This document shows positions 25,123-33,295 of a DNA stretch of 64,000 nucleotides, in pieces. The stretch comes from Planococcus shenhongbingii (GTDB lineage: Bacteria; Bacillota; Bacilli; Bacillales_A; Planococcaceae), in contig NZ_CP129235.1 in the NCBI RefSeq assembly GCF_030413635.1, positions 3,915,505 to 3,979,504 of the forward strand. Direction: 5' to 3'. The notes under the pieces were generated by a model. That model was not told the origin of the DNA. It saw nothing but the letters and a program-made list of their open reading frames with translations, and ran no database searches. A program made the translations under genes and the position numbers. Position 1 is the stretch's first letter, and the number at the start of each line of letters is the position of its first letter.

Positions 25123-26316
25123 CTACTCCAGCTGCTCTTCCTCAAGCAGTTTAAACCCTTCAATCATCGTGTCTTCTTCCACTTCAATCAAAATGCAGCG
25201 TTTGCCGTTGAAATTGACGCCTTTGACGTATCGTAAGTCTTGCGGGCTGATTTTGATTTCCGCGACTTTTGTGTTGATTTTGATCGACTTGGACGCGTAG
25301 CTCGGCACGACGTGGCTCGCTTTCATTTCGTAGTTTTTGTCTTCCACCACTTGCTGGAAGGCCCTTTCCACTTTTTCGCTACTTACATCTTTGACGCCGC
25401 TCGCCTTCAAGACACGTGTCACTTCTACCGTATCCAAAACTGGCGGCTCCTCATCTTCATTCTCAGCTTCTTTTTCCACTTCCAGCATGAGATTGATCTC
25501 ATCATAGAGACCGGCAAGGGTTCTTGAATTCACTTCTTCTCCGATCACGGCTTTGACAATTTCCTCAAACACTGCTTTATCTTCCTCGGCGGTCATGATT
25601 TCGTTGCCGTTCAAGACGTTCTCGATAAACTGGAAATCCGGTTTGTTCGCTTTGCCCGAAGCATAAACGATGTGATGAATGTCCGCGGCATTGTCCGTGA
25701 AGCTCGGGAACAAAAATCCGCCAACTGGAGAAGCCAATTTAATGACGGGATCGACCAACACATTTGACTTGAATTCTTTTTCGACAAAGTCAAACACCAG
25801 TGAACTTTTCGGCAGTTCAGTCTGGTTCATGCTGCCGAGGATAAACGGCGTGGTAAACACTTCATCCCGCATGTCGATTTCCGTTTCATCTGCCTGGCGC
25901 TTCGTCGTTTTGAAATACGTTCCGCGAATAAACGTGATGACCATATCTTTTTCATACGGTTTTTCTTCCACCATCTTCAAGGCGATGCGCTGCATATTCG
26001 CTTGCCATTCCGCCACATCCTCTGCCTCGAGGCCTTCATACAGGAGCCGCTGCGTATGGTCTGCCTGGCCCTCTTCCTGCGGCTGGAACTTCACTTCAAA
26101 CAGTTTCACATCGAGCTTCCCGCCCAATACCTTCTTGAAATTGGCAAGAAACAGCTCCTGCTGCTCCCGGTCCAATAAAGAAAACGAGCGGCTTTCTTCG
26201 TGAAAGATTTCACTGCTTTCCTGCTGGATGTACACATTGTAAATGTTCGCGATTTTCAATAAATCAGTATCGAGCTTAAATCGTTTGCGGATATCTGCTA
26301 TATCTTTATTGTTCAT
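25123..26316 (-). CDS. DUF4317 family protein
   Basis: A 397-aa acidic soluble protein that I recognise as DUF4317, a Firmicutes family of unknown function. The N-terminal IADIRKRFKLDTDLLKIANIYNVYI block and the long acidic central region (EVEKEAENEDEEPP) fit. There is no signal peptide, membrane segment or catalytic motif that I can name. I start it at ATG 26316 (MNNKDIADIRK), with GGGAG 12 bases upstream. The longer frame runs into a family-3 repeat and its extra residues are unlikely to be coding. It is a single-gene unit. Confidence 0.8.
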   Translation of the reverse strand: MNNKDIADIRKRFKLDTDLLKIANIYNVYIQQESSEIFHEESRSFSLLDREQQELFLANFKKVLGGKLDVKLFEVKFQPQEEGQADHTQRLLYEGLEAEDVAEWQANMQRIALKMVEEKPYEKDMVITFIRGTYFKTTKRQADETEIDMRDEVFTTPFILGSMNQTELPKSSLVFDFVEKEFKSNVLVDPVIKLASPVGGFLFPSFTDNAADIHHIVYASGKANKPDFQFIENVLNGNEIMTAEEDKAVFEEIVKAVIGEEVNSRTLAGLYDEINLMLEVEKEAENEDEEPPVLDTVEVTRVLKASGVKDVSSEKVERAFQQVVEDKNYEMKASHVVPSYASKSIKINTKVAEIKISPQDLRYVKGVNFNGKRCILIEVEEDTMIEGFKLLEEEQLE

Positions 26317-26337
26317 TTCTATTTCCAACTCCCTGGC

Positions 26338-26419
26338 TAGTAAAATCCGTGTTGTGCGCAAAAAAAAAAAGAGTGTTCAAAGCTACGGTTCAGCTTTTGA
26401 CACTCTTATATTATAACAA
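26338..26419. repeat. Family-3 repeat with hairpin, copy 2
   Basis: A near-identical copy of 19774-19851. It has the lead TAAAATCCGTGTTGTG, an A-run of 11, and the GAGTGT hairpin, whose loop differs at two positions (CGG for TAG). It lies between the deaminase stop and the DUF4317 start and probably terminates the deaminase transcript. Confidence 0.7.
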
Positions 26420-26450
26420 CAAATGAAATGAAGATGATGTCACAATCTGT

Positions 26451-26933
26451 TTACCGGCTTGCTTCATATGATCGGCGGTGCAATTGATGAACCTGTTCCG
26501 ACAGTTCAGGAACCGGTCCTTCCACTTCCGTATCCGTAATCACATCCGGAATGGCCAGATTCCGGACACGGGACGGTGCAGCGCCCATTTCACTTAACCA
26601 GCCGGCTAATTGCTCAGAAGAACTGGCGTACACGATTCTGCCCAGGCCAACCCATCCGTGAGCCGCTGCACACATCGGACAATGTTCACCGGAAGTATAG
26701 ACCGTTGCCTTGCTTCTTTCTTCAGGAGCCAGATTATTTGCTGCCCACCTGGCAATCGCAAACTCGGGATGCTGCGTATGGTCACCGCCGGCCACATGAT
26801 TATGGTCTTCAAAAAGCACTCCCCCCGCAGCTGATACCAGGACAGAGCCGAATGGTTCGTCTCCTTTTTCCAAAGCCGTTTCCGCGAGTTCCACACAGCG
26901 CCGCAGGTGTTTTAAATCGGTTTCGCTGATCAT
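26451..26933 (-). CDS. Nucleoside/nucleobase deaminase (CDA-fold)
   Basis: A 160-aa zinc-dependent deaminase of the cytidine/guanine deaminase superfamily. The zinc site is His55 and Glu57 in HPEFA plus Cys85 and Cys88 in EHCPMC. DEPFGSVLV near residue 25 is the typical substrate-loop strand. It resembles small GuaD/TadA-like nucleoside deaminases, but guanine, cytosine or another base cannot be decided here. AAAGGAGG lies 7 bases before the ATG. It stands alone, with a hairpin repeat downstream. Confidence 0.85.
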   Translation of the reverse strand: MISETDLKHLRRCVELAETALEKGDEPFGSVLVSAAGGVLFEDHNHVAGGDHTQHPEFAIARWAANNLAPEERSKATVYTSGEHCPMCAAAHGWVGLGRIVYASSSEQLAGWLSEMGAAPSRVRNLAIPDVITDTEVEGPVPELSEQVHQLHRRSYEASR

Positions 26934-27052
26934 ATTTCTGCCTCCTTTATCGCTAACTATCCGAAAGTCAATTATTTTAGATTTGAGATAGCCTTTGCCT
27001 CTACTAATTTTGCATAGGAGCTCTTTGAGAGGAGGAGACTGTCTTTTACAAA

Positions 27053-27094
27053 ATCAAAAAGTCTCATGAACAAATTCCATTGAGACTTTTTGAT
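27053..27094 (-). terminator. Terminator after the alcohol dehydrogenase gene
   Basis: ATCAAAAAGTCTCA pairs with TGAGACTTTTTGAT (27053-27066 with 27081-27094). The stem carries its own A and U tracts and can work in both directions. Confidence 0.85.
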
Positions 27095-27112
27095 GTAATT
27101 ACCTATTAATAT

Positions 27113-28072
27113 TTATTCACTTCCATCATACACAGCTACTAAACGGCCTTGTACTTCTCCAGCTTTTAGTTTTTCAATGCCTTCAGGAATGTCTTCAAAT
27201 TTAATCTTCGTTAATTTTGGACTCAGTTTGCCTGCCGCCATCAATTCATAAATTTCAGCAATATCCTGAGGCGTCCCTCCCACATTTGCTAATAATCTCT
27301 TAGCGCCTGTGATAAAAGTGGCCGTGTTAATGGTAGTTTCCAGTTTCCCCATGCCTACCAATACGACAGTTCCACCTCTTTTAACCACCTCTAATGCATC
27401 TGAAGTGGTATTACCAAACCCGGCATAATCCACAATTAAGTCTAACTCTTTGTCTGCTAAATCTTTGATATCAGATACAACTTCTACTGCTCCTATTTCT
27501 TTAGCCAATTCACGCGCTTTCTCGCTCACATCTGCTGCATAGACATTTGTAAATCCTTTTGCAATAGCCGCTTGCAATGCAAATTGACCCAGTCCGCCAA
27601 TACCAATTAAACCGACTTTCATATCAGGAGTTGCTTGTCCTATATTAAACAAGGCGGAATAGGAAGTCATACCCGCATCCGTCGCCGCAGCAGCCATTTC
27701 CATTGAAAGTCCATCAGGAACATGAACTAAATCTTCTGCTGGCGCATGAATTTTTGTTCCGAAACCACCATCATAATGATATCCTGGATTCGTGCCGGAT
27801 GGTCCGGTTGGACAGATAGCGACCCGGTCTCCTACTTTAAAATCCGTGACGCCTTCCCCTACTTCAGAAATTGTTCCCGCATTCTCATGGCCCATAATAA
27901 CTGGCGGATGCATCAATGCCATCCAGCCCTCATCTTCCAGAGTCCCAACATCAGAATGGCATAAACCTACTGCCGCCGTATCAATCACTACACGTCCTGG
28001 AGCCGCTTTCGGAACTTCCTGTTCTACGAGCTTAAGTGGTTCATGCGTTTTAGTAAATTGCCAACCTTTCAT
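27113..28072 (-). CDS. Zinc-type alcohol dehydrogenase family protein
   Basis: A 319-aa NAD(P)-dependent medium-chain dehydrogenase. The catalytic zinc region has Cys38 in GLCHSD and His62-Glu63 in GHEN. The cofactor motif GIGGLGQFALQAA lies near residue 158. The four-cysteine structural zinc loop found in most alcohol dehydrogenases is absent from the segment after GDRVAICP, so the protein resembles the single-zinc or zinc-poor branch. The ATG at 28072 has GGAGG upstream; a longer frame to 28123 starts before that site. The substrate is unknown. Confidence 0.85.
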   Translation of the reverse strand: MKGWQFTKTHEPLKLVEQEVPKAAPGRVVIDTAAVGLCHSDVGTLEDEGWMALMHPPVIMGHENAGTISEVGEGVTDFKVGDRVAICPTGPSGTNPGYHYDGGFGTKIHAPAEDLVHVPDGLSMEMAAAATDAGMTSYSALFNIGQATPDMKVGLIGIGGLGQFALQAAIAKGFTNVYAADVSEKARELAKEIGAVEVVSDIKDLADKELDLIVDYAGFGNTTSDALEVVKRGGTVVLVGMGKLETTINTATFITGAKRLLANVGGTPQDIAEIYELMAAGKLSPKLTKIKFEDIPEGIEKLKAGEVQGRLVAVYDGSE

Positions 28073-28160
28073 GCTGTTTCCTCCTCTTAATAAATGTTTG
28101 TTAATCCAGCTTAAACATAACAAAGTTATAGATTTTATGCAGACTTTTCACCTTAGGGCC

Positions 28161-28205
28161 AAAAAACAAGCCCCGGCATTCTCCTGACGGAAAATTACCG
28201 GGGCT
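28161..28205 (-). terminator. Terminator between the deoD region and the dehydrogenase
   Basis: AGCCCCGG pairs with CCGGGGCT (28169-28176 with 28198-28205). A run of U residues follows on the minus strand at 28166-28161. It ends the deoD transcript. Confidence 0.8.
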
Positions 28206-28221
28206 CTTATGTTTTCTCTTC

Positions 28222-28353
28222 TTAATACGCCAGTTTATGAATGACTTCCCCGTCGATTACCGGGGATCTGCTCTAAATCCCAGCTTTTCATGCAACTGTC
28301 TGGCCACCCTGTTTTCCGGCTCACTGCTCGAAAAATCTTCAATCCAACTACTT
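28222..28353 (-). pseudogene. Decayed C-terminus of a GNAT acetyltransferase
   Basis: On the minus strand, directly after the deoD stop, the sequence reads ENRVARQLHEKLGFRADP. This matches the acetyl-CoA-binding helix and beta-5 region of GNAT proteins. After a one-base frameshift near 28262 it continues VIDGEVIHKLAY and ends at a TAA. The 5' part of the gene is missing. It is a remnant fused to the end of deoD by deletion or rearrangement. Confidence 0.6.
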
Positions 28354-29073
28354 TCAAACGATATCCAAAGCGATTTCAACCATCTGCGTAAATGAAGTTT
28401 GTCTTTCCTCTTGGGTGGTTTGTTCATGAGTAATCATATGGTCACTTACTGTCAAAATGGTTAATGCCTTAACTCCGGCACTGGCGGCGTTCATATATAA
28501 ACTTGTCGTTTCCATTTCTTCCGCCAATATGCCCATCTTAGCCCATTTTTCTGTGGCAGTTTCATCCGCATTATAGAAAACATCACTAGATAATACATTC
28601 CCTATATGAACCTTATAATTCTTTTCGTCAGCTGCTTTCTTGGCTTTCTCCAATAGTTCGAAAGACGCTGTAATCGGAAATTGACCTGGAAGATTCCATT
28701 GATGTGCATAATTTGAATTCGTTGCTGCTCCCATAGCAAAGATCAGATCATATAATTTAATATCTTCTTGCATCGCTCCACATGAACCGATACGAATTAA
28801 ATTTTTAACTCCAAAAACATTAATCAATTCCCACGAATAGATGGCCATGCTTGGCGCCCCCATGCCGGTACCCATAACAGAAACTTTCTTCCCTTTATAT
28901 TCACCTGTATACCCCAGCATTCCTCTGACATCATTAAAAAGAACAGGATTGTCTAAAAAGGTTTCCGCTATAAACCTTGCACGATAAGGATCTCCTGGCA
29001 AAAGGATCGTTTCGGCTATTTCTACTCCGTTTGGCTTAATATGCGGTGTTTCTTTTAATTCATTATTGTCCAT
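28354..29073 (-). CDS. deoD: Purine-nucleoside phosphorylase, DeoD type
   Basis: A 239-aa hexameric-type phosphorylase that splits purine (deoxy)ribonucleosides to base and (deoxy)ribose 1-phosphate for salvage. It has the phosphate-binding LLPGDPYRA near residue 25, VMGTGMGAPSMAIY near 66, IRIGSCGA near 92, EEMET near 180 and the catalytic Asp in VSDH near 208. AAGGAG lies 8-9 bases before the ATG. It is the only deo-type gene here, and no operon partner is adjacent. Confidence 0.95.
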   Translation of the reverse strand: MDNNELKETPHIKPNGVEIAETILLPGDPYRARFIAETFLDNPVLFNDVRGMLGYTGEYKGKKVSVMGTGMGAPSMAIYSWELINVFGVKNLIRIGSCGAMQEDIKLYDLIFAMGAATNSNYAHQWNLPGQFPITASFELLEKAKKAADEKNYKVHIGNVLSSDVFYNADETATEKWAKMGILAEEMETTSLYMNAASAGVKALTILTVSDHMITHEQTTQEERQTSFTQMVEIALDIV

Positions 29074-29325
29074 TTTATTCTCTCCTTAAAGTTTTATAAT
29101 CTTACCATACACGGTTTACTATCTCTTGGAAATTCTACGTTAGTTTATTTTTTCTGGAGCTGGCTTCTATAGTAAGTCCTATTAAAATAGCCTGCATTGC
29201 TTACAGCGTATATTCTCCAAAACGATCAATCTACTTTAGTAAAGAGGTTAGTAGCTGATGCATGAGTATAAATGCTGAACAGAAAAGTATTTAGTTTCGA
29301 GTATACGGAAGTTAATTATTTCAAC

Positions 29326-29385
29326 TTGATTGAGTAAATTCCTTACACTATCTTACGAATAAGTTACACGCTTACTTTTCGTAAG
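29326..29385 (+). promoter_or_regulatory. Promoter and overlapping inverted repeat before the nitroreductase gene
   Basis: TTGATT (29326-29331), a 17-base spacer and TATCTT (29349-29354) form a promoter. An 8-bp perfect inverted repeat, CTTACGAA (29352-29359) and TTCGTAAG (29378-29385), overlaps its -10 and start region. TTAC also recurs at 29343, 29353, 29364, 29372 and 29391. This looks like an operator for an unknown, possibly redox-responsive, repressor. The upstream part of this gap (29074-29325) shows no gene. Confidence 0.5.
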
Positions 29386-29459
29386 TCATATTACTTGCAA
29401 ACTTGCTTAAATAATTTAAAATAAACAAGGGAGTTTGATACCATTAGGAGGATTTTATT

Positions 29460-30023
29460 ATGACATTCCAAGCAAAAGATCACCGAACACCTGAACACAA
29501 AATTGCAGACTTATTTTTAAATCGTTGGTCTCCACGTTCTTACGCTGACAAACCAGTAGCGGACGACGTATTAAATAGACTATTCGAAGCAGCTCGTTGG
29601 GCACCTTCTTCAGGTAACAACCAACCTTGGCGCTTCATCGTTGCTAAAACAGAAGCTGACCTTGAAAAATTCTATCCAATCTTGATGGAAGGAAACTTGG
29701 CATGGGCTAAAAACGCACCAGTATTAGCAATATTAGTTTCTGATAACACAAAAGGTTCAAATGAATTTGATGCCGGCACAGCTTGGGGATTCCTGTCATT
29801 ACAAGCAGCTAAAGAAGGCTTAATCACTCACCCAATGAGCGGTATATACAAAGATGTGGCGAAGGAAGCATTAAATATTCCTGAAAACTTCGATGTACAA
29901 TTAGCAATCGCGATCGGTTACAAAGGTGAAAAAGAAATGCTTTCTCCCGAGTTACAAGAACGCGAAACGCCATCAGGTCGTCGCTCATTAGATGAAATTT
30001 TATTTGAAGGTTCTTTTAAATAA
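29460..30023 (+). CDS. Nitroreductase-family protein
   Basis: A 187-aa FMN-dependent oxidoreductase of the nitroreductase family. The FMN-binding NRWSPRSYADKPV segment lies near residue 21, followed by EAARWAPSSGNNQPWRFIV. DAGTAWGFLSLQAA near 100 and AIGYKG near 157 complete the fold. It reduces nitroaromatics, quinones or similar with NAD(P)H, but the natural substrate is unknown. AGGAGG lies upstream. Codon choice (many CCA, TTA and GCA codons) is more AT-biased than in neighbours, which fits either high expression or recent acquisition. Confidence 0.87.
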   Translation: MTFQAKDHRTPEHKIADLFLNRWSPRSYADKPVADDVLNRLFEAARWAPSSGNNQPWRFIVAKTEADLEKFYPILMEGNLAWAKNAPVLAILVSDNTKGSNEFDAGTAWGFLSLQAAKEGLITHPMSGIYKDVAKEALNIPENFDVQLAIAIGYKGEKEMLSPELQERETPSGRRSLDEILFEGSFK

Positions 30024-30028
30024 TTTAT

Positions 30029-30071
30029 AAAACAAGCCGTTCAGTTATTAAACTGAACGGCTTGTTTTATA
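30029..30071. terminator. Bidirectional terminator between nitroreductase and rlmH
   Basis: AAACAAGCCGTTCAGTT pairs with AACTGAACGGCTTGTTT, with A and T tracts on both sides. It serves the two convergent genes. Confidence 0.93.
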
Positions 30072-30079
30072 AATCTCAT

Positions 30080-30559
30080 TTACTTATGGTACGGTTCACC
30101 CTTCATAATCCGGAACGCCCGGTACACCTGCTCCACCAAAATCAGCTTCATCAGCTGATGCGGAAACGTCATCTTGGAAAACGACAATTTCTCATCTGCC
30201 CGCTTCAACACTTCATCATGGAGGCCAAGTGATCCGCCGATGACAAAGACGATTTTGCTGCGGCCGTAAGTCATCAATGATTCGATGTCTTTCGCCAGCT
30301 GCTCGGAGGTTTTCATCTTCCCGTCAATTGCCAGGGCGATAACGTAAGCATCCGGAGAAACTTTCGCCAGGATCCGGTCTCCTTCTTTCTTCTTCACAAT
30401 CTCCATATCTGCATCGCTTAATTGCTCCGGTGCTTTTTCATCCGCTACTTCAATCTCGTTGATTTTTGCGTAGCTTCCCAGCCGCTTCGTATACTCTTCT
30501 ATCCCGGATTTCAAATATTTCTCTTTTAGTTTCCCAACACTGATAATTGAGATATTCAC
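30080..30559 (-). CDS. rlmH: 23S rRNA (pseudouridine1915-N3)-methyltransferase
   Basis: A 159-aa SPOUT methyltransferase (YydA/OrfX) that methylates pseudouridine 1915 of 23S rRNA on the assembled ribosome. It has an N-terminal [16 protein letters not shown] strand, the SAM-binding [13 protein letters not shown] near residue 100 and [20 protein letters not shown] near 130. Translation starts at GTG 30559 with AAAGGGGG 7 bases upstream. In staphylococci the 3' end of this gene is the SCC insertion site. Here it runs straight into a terminator and nothing is inserted. Confidence 0.95.
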   Translation of the reverse strand: MNISIISVGKLKEKYLKSGIEEYTKRLGSYAKINEIEVADEKAPEQLSDADMEIVKKKEGDRILAKVSPDAYVIALAIDGKMKTSEQLAKDIESLMTYGRSKIVFVIGGSLGLHDEVLKRADEKLSFSKMTFPHQLMKLILVEQVYRAFRIMKGEPYHK

Positions 30560-30976
30560 AACTTATCCCCCTTTACACATTATTTACAAACAAGTTACCC
30601 ACAAATGTTATGCACATATCCACAGGTTTTTCTACATCTTGTGCCCGCTCATTCGTTCGCCACAAGATACATCGCAGCTTCTTCACAGTAATCGCATTTT
30701 GTGGATAACTTTTCTTGTTCTGATAATTCAGTAAGAATAGGATAGCTTTTTGTCTCCGCCACAAACATGTCAAGTCCATGCTCCACATGGGTTTTACAGC
30801 ATTTTATCTTCATTTTTCCCACTCCTTTTAATTTCCGAATATTCCACACAGTTATGCACAATTTATTCACTTTTATCCACAACCTATTTTAACAGAAGTA
30901 AAACTTTCCGGATAGCGAAGCTTCTGGAGACCTGTGGATAGTTAGTAACTTCAATAAATTCAAAAAGTTATCCACA
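30552..30976. promoter_or_regulatory. DnaA-box cluster at rlmH
   Basis: Five perfect TTATnCACA boxes lie at 30608-30616, 30700-30708 (minus), 30852-30860, 30873-30881 and 30968-30976. Five more with one mismatch lie at 30552, 30595, 30616, 30863 and 30933. Ten boxes in 425 bases far from oriC is exceptional. In B. subtilis DnaA binds a cluster near yydA, the rlmH orthologue, so this appears to be its counterpart. It overlaps the CxxH/CxxC gene and both promoters. Confidence 0.8.
30649..30813 (-). CDS. CxxH/CxxC small protein
   Basis: A 54-aa protein with an N-terminal MKIKCCKTHVEHGLD segment (Cys-Cys-x-x-His) and a later KCDYCEEAA pair (Cys-x-x-Cys). These can form a small zinc-binding fold. 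It fits the CxxH/CxxC protein family found next to rlmH in Bacillales; the function is unknown. The ATG at 30813 has AGGAG 8 bases upstream, and a longer frame is not supported. A perfect DnaA box (30700-30708) lies inside the gene. Confidence 0.8.
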   Translation of the reverse strand: MKIKCCKTHVEHGLDMFVAETKSYPILTELSEQEKLSTKCDYCEEAAMYLVANE

Positions 30977-31179
30977 TGTCATTTTTCTGCTTTCACGAAC
31001 AATAGCTGTGATTTATTAAGGCTAACTTCATAAATATTACAATAATGTTACATAAGAAATCCCTTATTTTCAGCTTGAATTTACCTCAAATTTCATGGTT
31101 TCTAAAGGAGTGAATAATACGCTTTTTAGGAAACCATCAATAGAACCTTCCTTCTTTAATTCCAAATAACTTTTAAAAG
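30977..31179. other. Intergenic stretch without recognised features
   Basis: AT-rich sequence between the DnaA-box cluster and a family-1 repeat. I see no open frame with a ribosome-binding site and no stable hairpin. Confidence 0.4.
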
Positions 31180-31308
31180 AATGAGCGGATAGCGGCGACT
31201 CCAGCGGGAATAGAGGGCCAAGCGAGACCCCGCAGGACGTAAGTCCGAGGAGGCTTGCGGTCCTCCCGCGGAAAGCGTCCGCTAGGAGCGATTTCTTAAC
31301 TCGAAGCC
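31180..31308. repeat. Family-1 intergenic repeat (inverted, core only)
   Basis: The reverse complement contains 'cgctcctagcggacgctttccgcgggagg', 'gcctcctcgg', 'ctgcggggtctcg' and 'ctattcccgctggagtcgccgc'. These match the core of 14400-14520 block by block. The flanking 'gagaaactc' and 'tagatatggagc' parts of the long copy are missing. Confidence 0.65.
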
Positions 31309-31323
31309 AAACTTGAAATTTCT

Positions 31324-31359
31324 AAAAAAACCACAAAACGCCTATACGCGTCTTGTGGT
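31324..31359 (-). terminator. Terminator of the DinB-family gene
   Basis: ACCACAAAACGC pairs with GCGTCTTGTGGT. Seven U residues follow on the minus strand. It lies 15 bases past the stop. Confidence 0.92.
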
Positions 31360-31373
31360 CTCTATTGTTCTTC

Positions 31374-31877
31374 TTAAACTTCCGGAGGAGGCGCTCCCAT
31401 GGCTGCCCATTCCTCTTTCGCTGGCCCGTATAACCCCGGCACCTTCAATCCTGCCTGGCGCATCAGCACCGTCATCTGGCCGCGATGATGAATCTGGTGC
31501 GTAAACAGTACCTTCAGAATCGTTGCAACGCTCCACATCTCCCCGTACATATCATGTTCTTCACTCAGGGTTTCATCCGTCCAGTTTTCCTTCATCGCCG
31601 TCACCATCGATTGATTCGAAAAGCGATACGCTTCTGCAATTTCTTCAGCTGTGTCCGGAGCAGGGGTGCCGAATTTAGCTGCTGAAAATGCCAGCCCAGT
31701 ATGGCTCATCATCTCATCTAACGTCGTCACCAAATGCCAGCCCAATCGGCCAAGCGTCCGGAAACCCTCCGCTACTTGCTGTTGGAGCGATTCATCTGTC
31801 AATGCATCAAGTATTTTCTGGGTCGATTCCGCTTCATGCTGCCATTCCTTCAAAAAATCCTCTAAATTAATGAACAT
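31374..31877 (-). CDS. DinB-family protein
   Basis: A 167-aa four-helix-bundle protein of the DinB/YfiT-like superfamily. Metal ligands are expected at the His in LGWHLVTTLDEM near residue 46 and the pair in HQIHHRGQM near 130. Relatives are thiol- or metal-dependent transferases, often with bacillithiol, but most have no assigned role. The start at ATG 31877 has AGGAGGG 5 bases upstream. An earlier ATG at 31898 lacks a good site. Monocistronic. Confidence 0.85.
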   Translation of the reverse strand: MFINLEDFLKEWQHEAESTQKILDALTDESLQQQVAEGFRTLGRLGWHLVTTLDEMMSHTGLAFSAAKFGTPAPDTAEEIAEAYRFSNQSMVTAMKENWTDETLSEEHDMYGEMWSVATILKVLFTHQIHHRGQMTVLMRQAGLKVPGLYGPAKEEWAAMGAPPPEV

Positions 31878-31940
31878 ACTATCCCTCCTGTCTTTCATTG
31901 CATTTACCTAATTCGTGAAAAGAGCTGTTTTTCCTGCACA

Positions 31941-31978
31941 AAAAAAACAGATCCGGAAGCCGTGACCCCAGATCCGTT
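31941..31978 (-). terminator. Terminator of the wal operon (after htrA)
   Basis: ACGGATC and neighbouring bases pair with GATCTGT (one G-U). Eight U residues follow on the minus strand. It lies just past the htrA stop. Confidence 0.8.
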
Positions 31979-31985
31979 TCTCACC

Positions 31986-33191
31986 TTACAGCGCTGAGTT
32001 ATCAACAAGCTCTAACTCAAAATCCATCAATTTACCATTGCGGTAAGCTTTGACGGCTAAAGTATCACCAATTTTTTTCTCGTTGTATAAATGCTGGCGC
32101 AATTCAATAATGTCGCCAACTGGCTCGCCGTCCATCTCAACAATGACGTCAAACTGCTTCATGCCCGCTTTTGCTGCCGCAGAGCCCTCTATAACCGAGT
32201 TGACGACCACACCTTCCTTAACATCTGCCGGAAGGTTTAAGGTCTCCTGGCGCTGCGCCTGAGGGACTTGAACGAGGTCAAGCAATGTAATGCCCATCGC
32301 AGGGCGGATCATTTCGCCATTTTGTTCAATCGACTTGATGATCGGCAGCGCTGAATTGATTGGAATCGCAAAACCGATCCCTTCTACTGCATCGGTCGCG
32401 ATTTTCATCGAGTTGATGCCGATCAGCTGTCCAGCCAAATTCACGAGCGCGCCGCCGCTGTTTCCTGGATTGATCGCTGCATCCGTCTGAAGAACTTCAG
32501 CTTGCCAGTCCGGCTGGCCATTGCCATCCAAATCCACCGGTACGGCACGGTCTGTCCCCGATACGACTCCAGTGGTTACAGATCCGGAAAAATCAAGGCC
32601 CAGCGGATTGCCGATGGCTATCACCGTTTCGCCTCGTTTTAAGGCATCTGAATCTCCAATTTCCGCCACATCCGGCACTAGGGAACTGTCCATTTCAAGT
32701 ACAGCAAGGTCTGTCCAAATATCACTGCCGACAAGTGTCGCTTCTGCTTTTGAACCATCCGCAAGGGTGAGCTCGATGCCATTTGCTCCTTCAATTACGT
32801 GATGATTTGTCACGACATACGCTTTTTCGCCTTCGCTTTTATAAATGACACCGGAACCGCTTCCGACAGCTTGTTCCTGTCCTGGAGCCTGTGACCAGAA
32901 ATCATTTGTTTCCTGCAAGTTAGCCACTCCGACCACTGCATCTGCCACTTCTTCAACGGCTTGCGTTACATCCGTCGTGATGTCCACCGAAGCTGTTGCA
33001 GACTCCCGATCCGTTTTTACCACTTCTGTGCCAGCAGCTGTGTCATTCCCCGGAGTCAGCCCCGGTATGGAATAAAACAGCAGCCAAACCAAAAGTGCCC
33101 CAATAGCCACTCCTGACAGCCCTGCTAAAAATATGCCTGCACGGTTCGGCTTTCGCCGGCCATTCGGCGCCTGATTGTTATAATAGCCCAT
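31986..33191 (-). CDS. htrA: HtrA-type surface serine protease
   Basis: A 401-aa DegP/HtrA-like protease (YycK position) that degrades or refolds damaged exported proteins. A cytoplasmic basic tail (NGRRKPNR) is followed by one membrane anchor at residues about 20-45. The chymotrypsin-fold domain carries the triad His in VTNHHVIEG, Asp in WTDLAVLEMD and Ser in NPGNSGGAL. A C-terminal PDZ domain (KEGVVVNSVIEGSAAAKAG) ends the protein. ATG 33191 gives the family-like MGYY start. ATG 33203, four codons upstream, sits directly behind GAGG, so the exact start is uncertain. It is the last gene of the wal operon. Confidence 0.93.
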   Translation of the reverse strand: MGYYNNQAPNGRRKPNRAGIFLAGLSGVAIGALLVWLLFYSIPGLTPGNDTAAGTEVVKTDRESATASVDITTDVTQAVEEVADAVVGVANLQETNDFWSQAPGQEQAVGSGSGVIYKSEGEKAYVVTNHHVIEGANGIELTLADGSKAEATLVGSDIWTDLAVLEMDSSLVPDVAEIGDSDALKRGETVIAIGNPLGLDFSGSVTTGVVSGTDRAVPVDLDGNGQPDWQAEVLQTDAAINPGNSGGALVNLAGQLIGINSMKIATDAVEGIGFAIPINSALPIIKSIEQNGEMIRPAMGITLLDLVQVPQAQRQETLNLPADVKEGVVVNSVIEGSAAAKAGMKQFDVIVEMDGEPVGDIIELRQHLYNEKKIGDTLAVKAYRNGKLMDFELELVDNSAL

Positions 33192-33295
33192 TTTGCATTT
33201 CATCCTCTCTTCTCTCTTCCTATACTCTTATATAGCCCGAGTTTAAGAATACGAAACAGACAATTCAAGTGGAAATCCGGCGGTAATAAAGCCAT

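Noticed and set aside
30080..30130. SCC-type cassette insertion at the rlmH 3' end
   Set aside because: The gene ends normally and a terminator shared with the convergent nitroreductase gene follows within 10 bases. No recombinase or att repeat is present.
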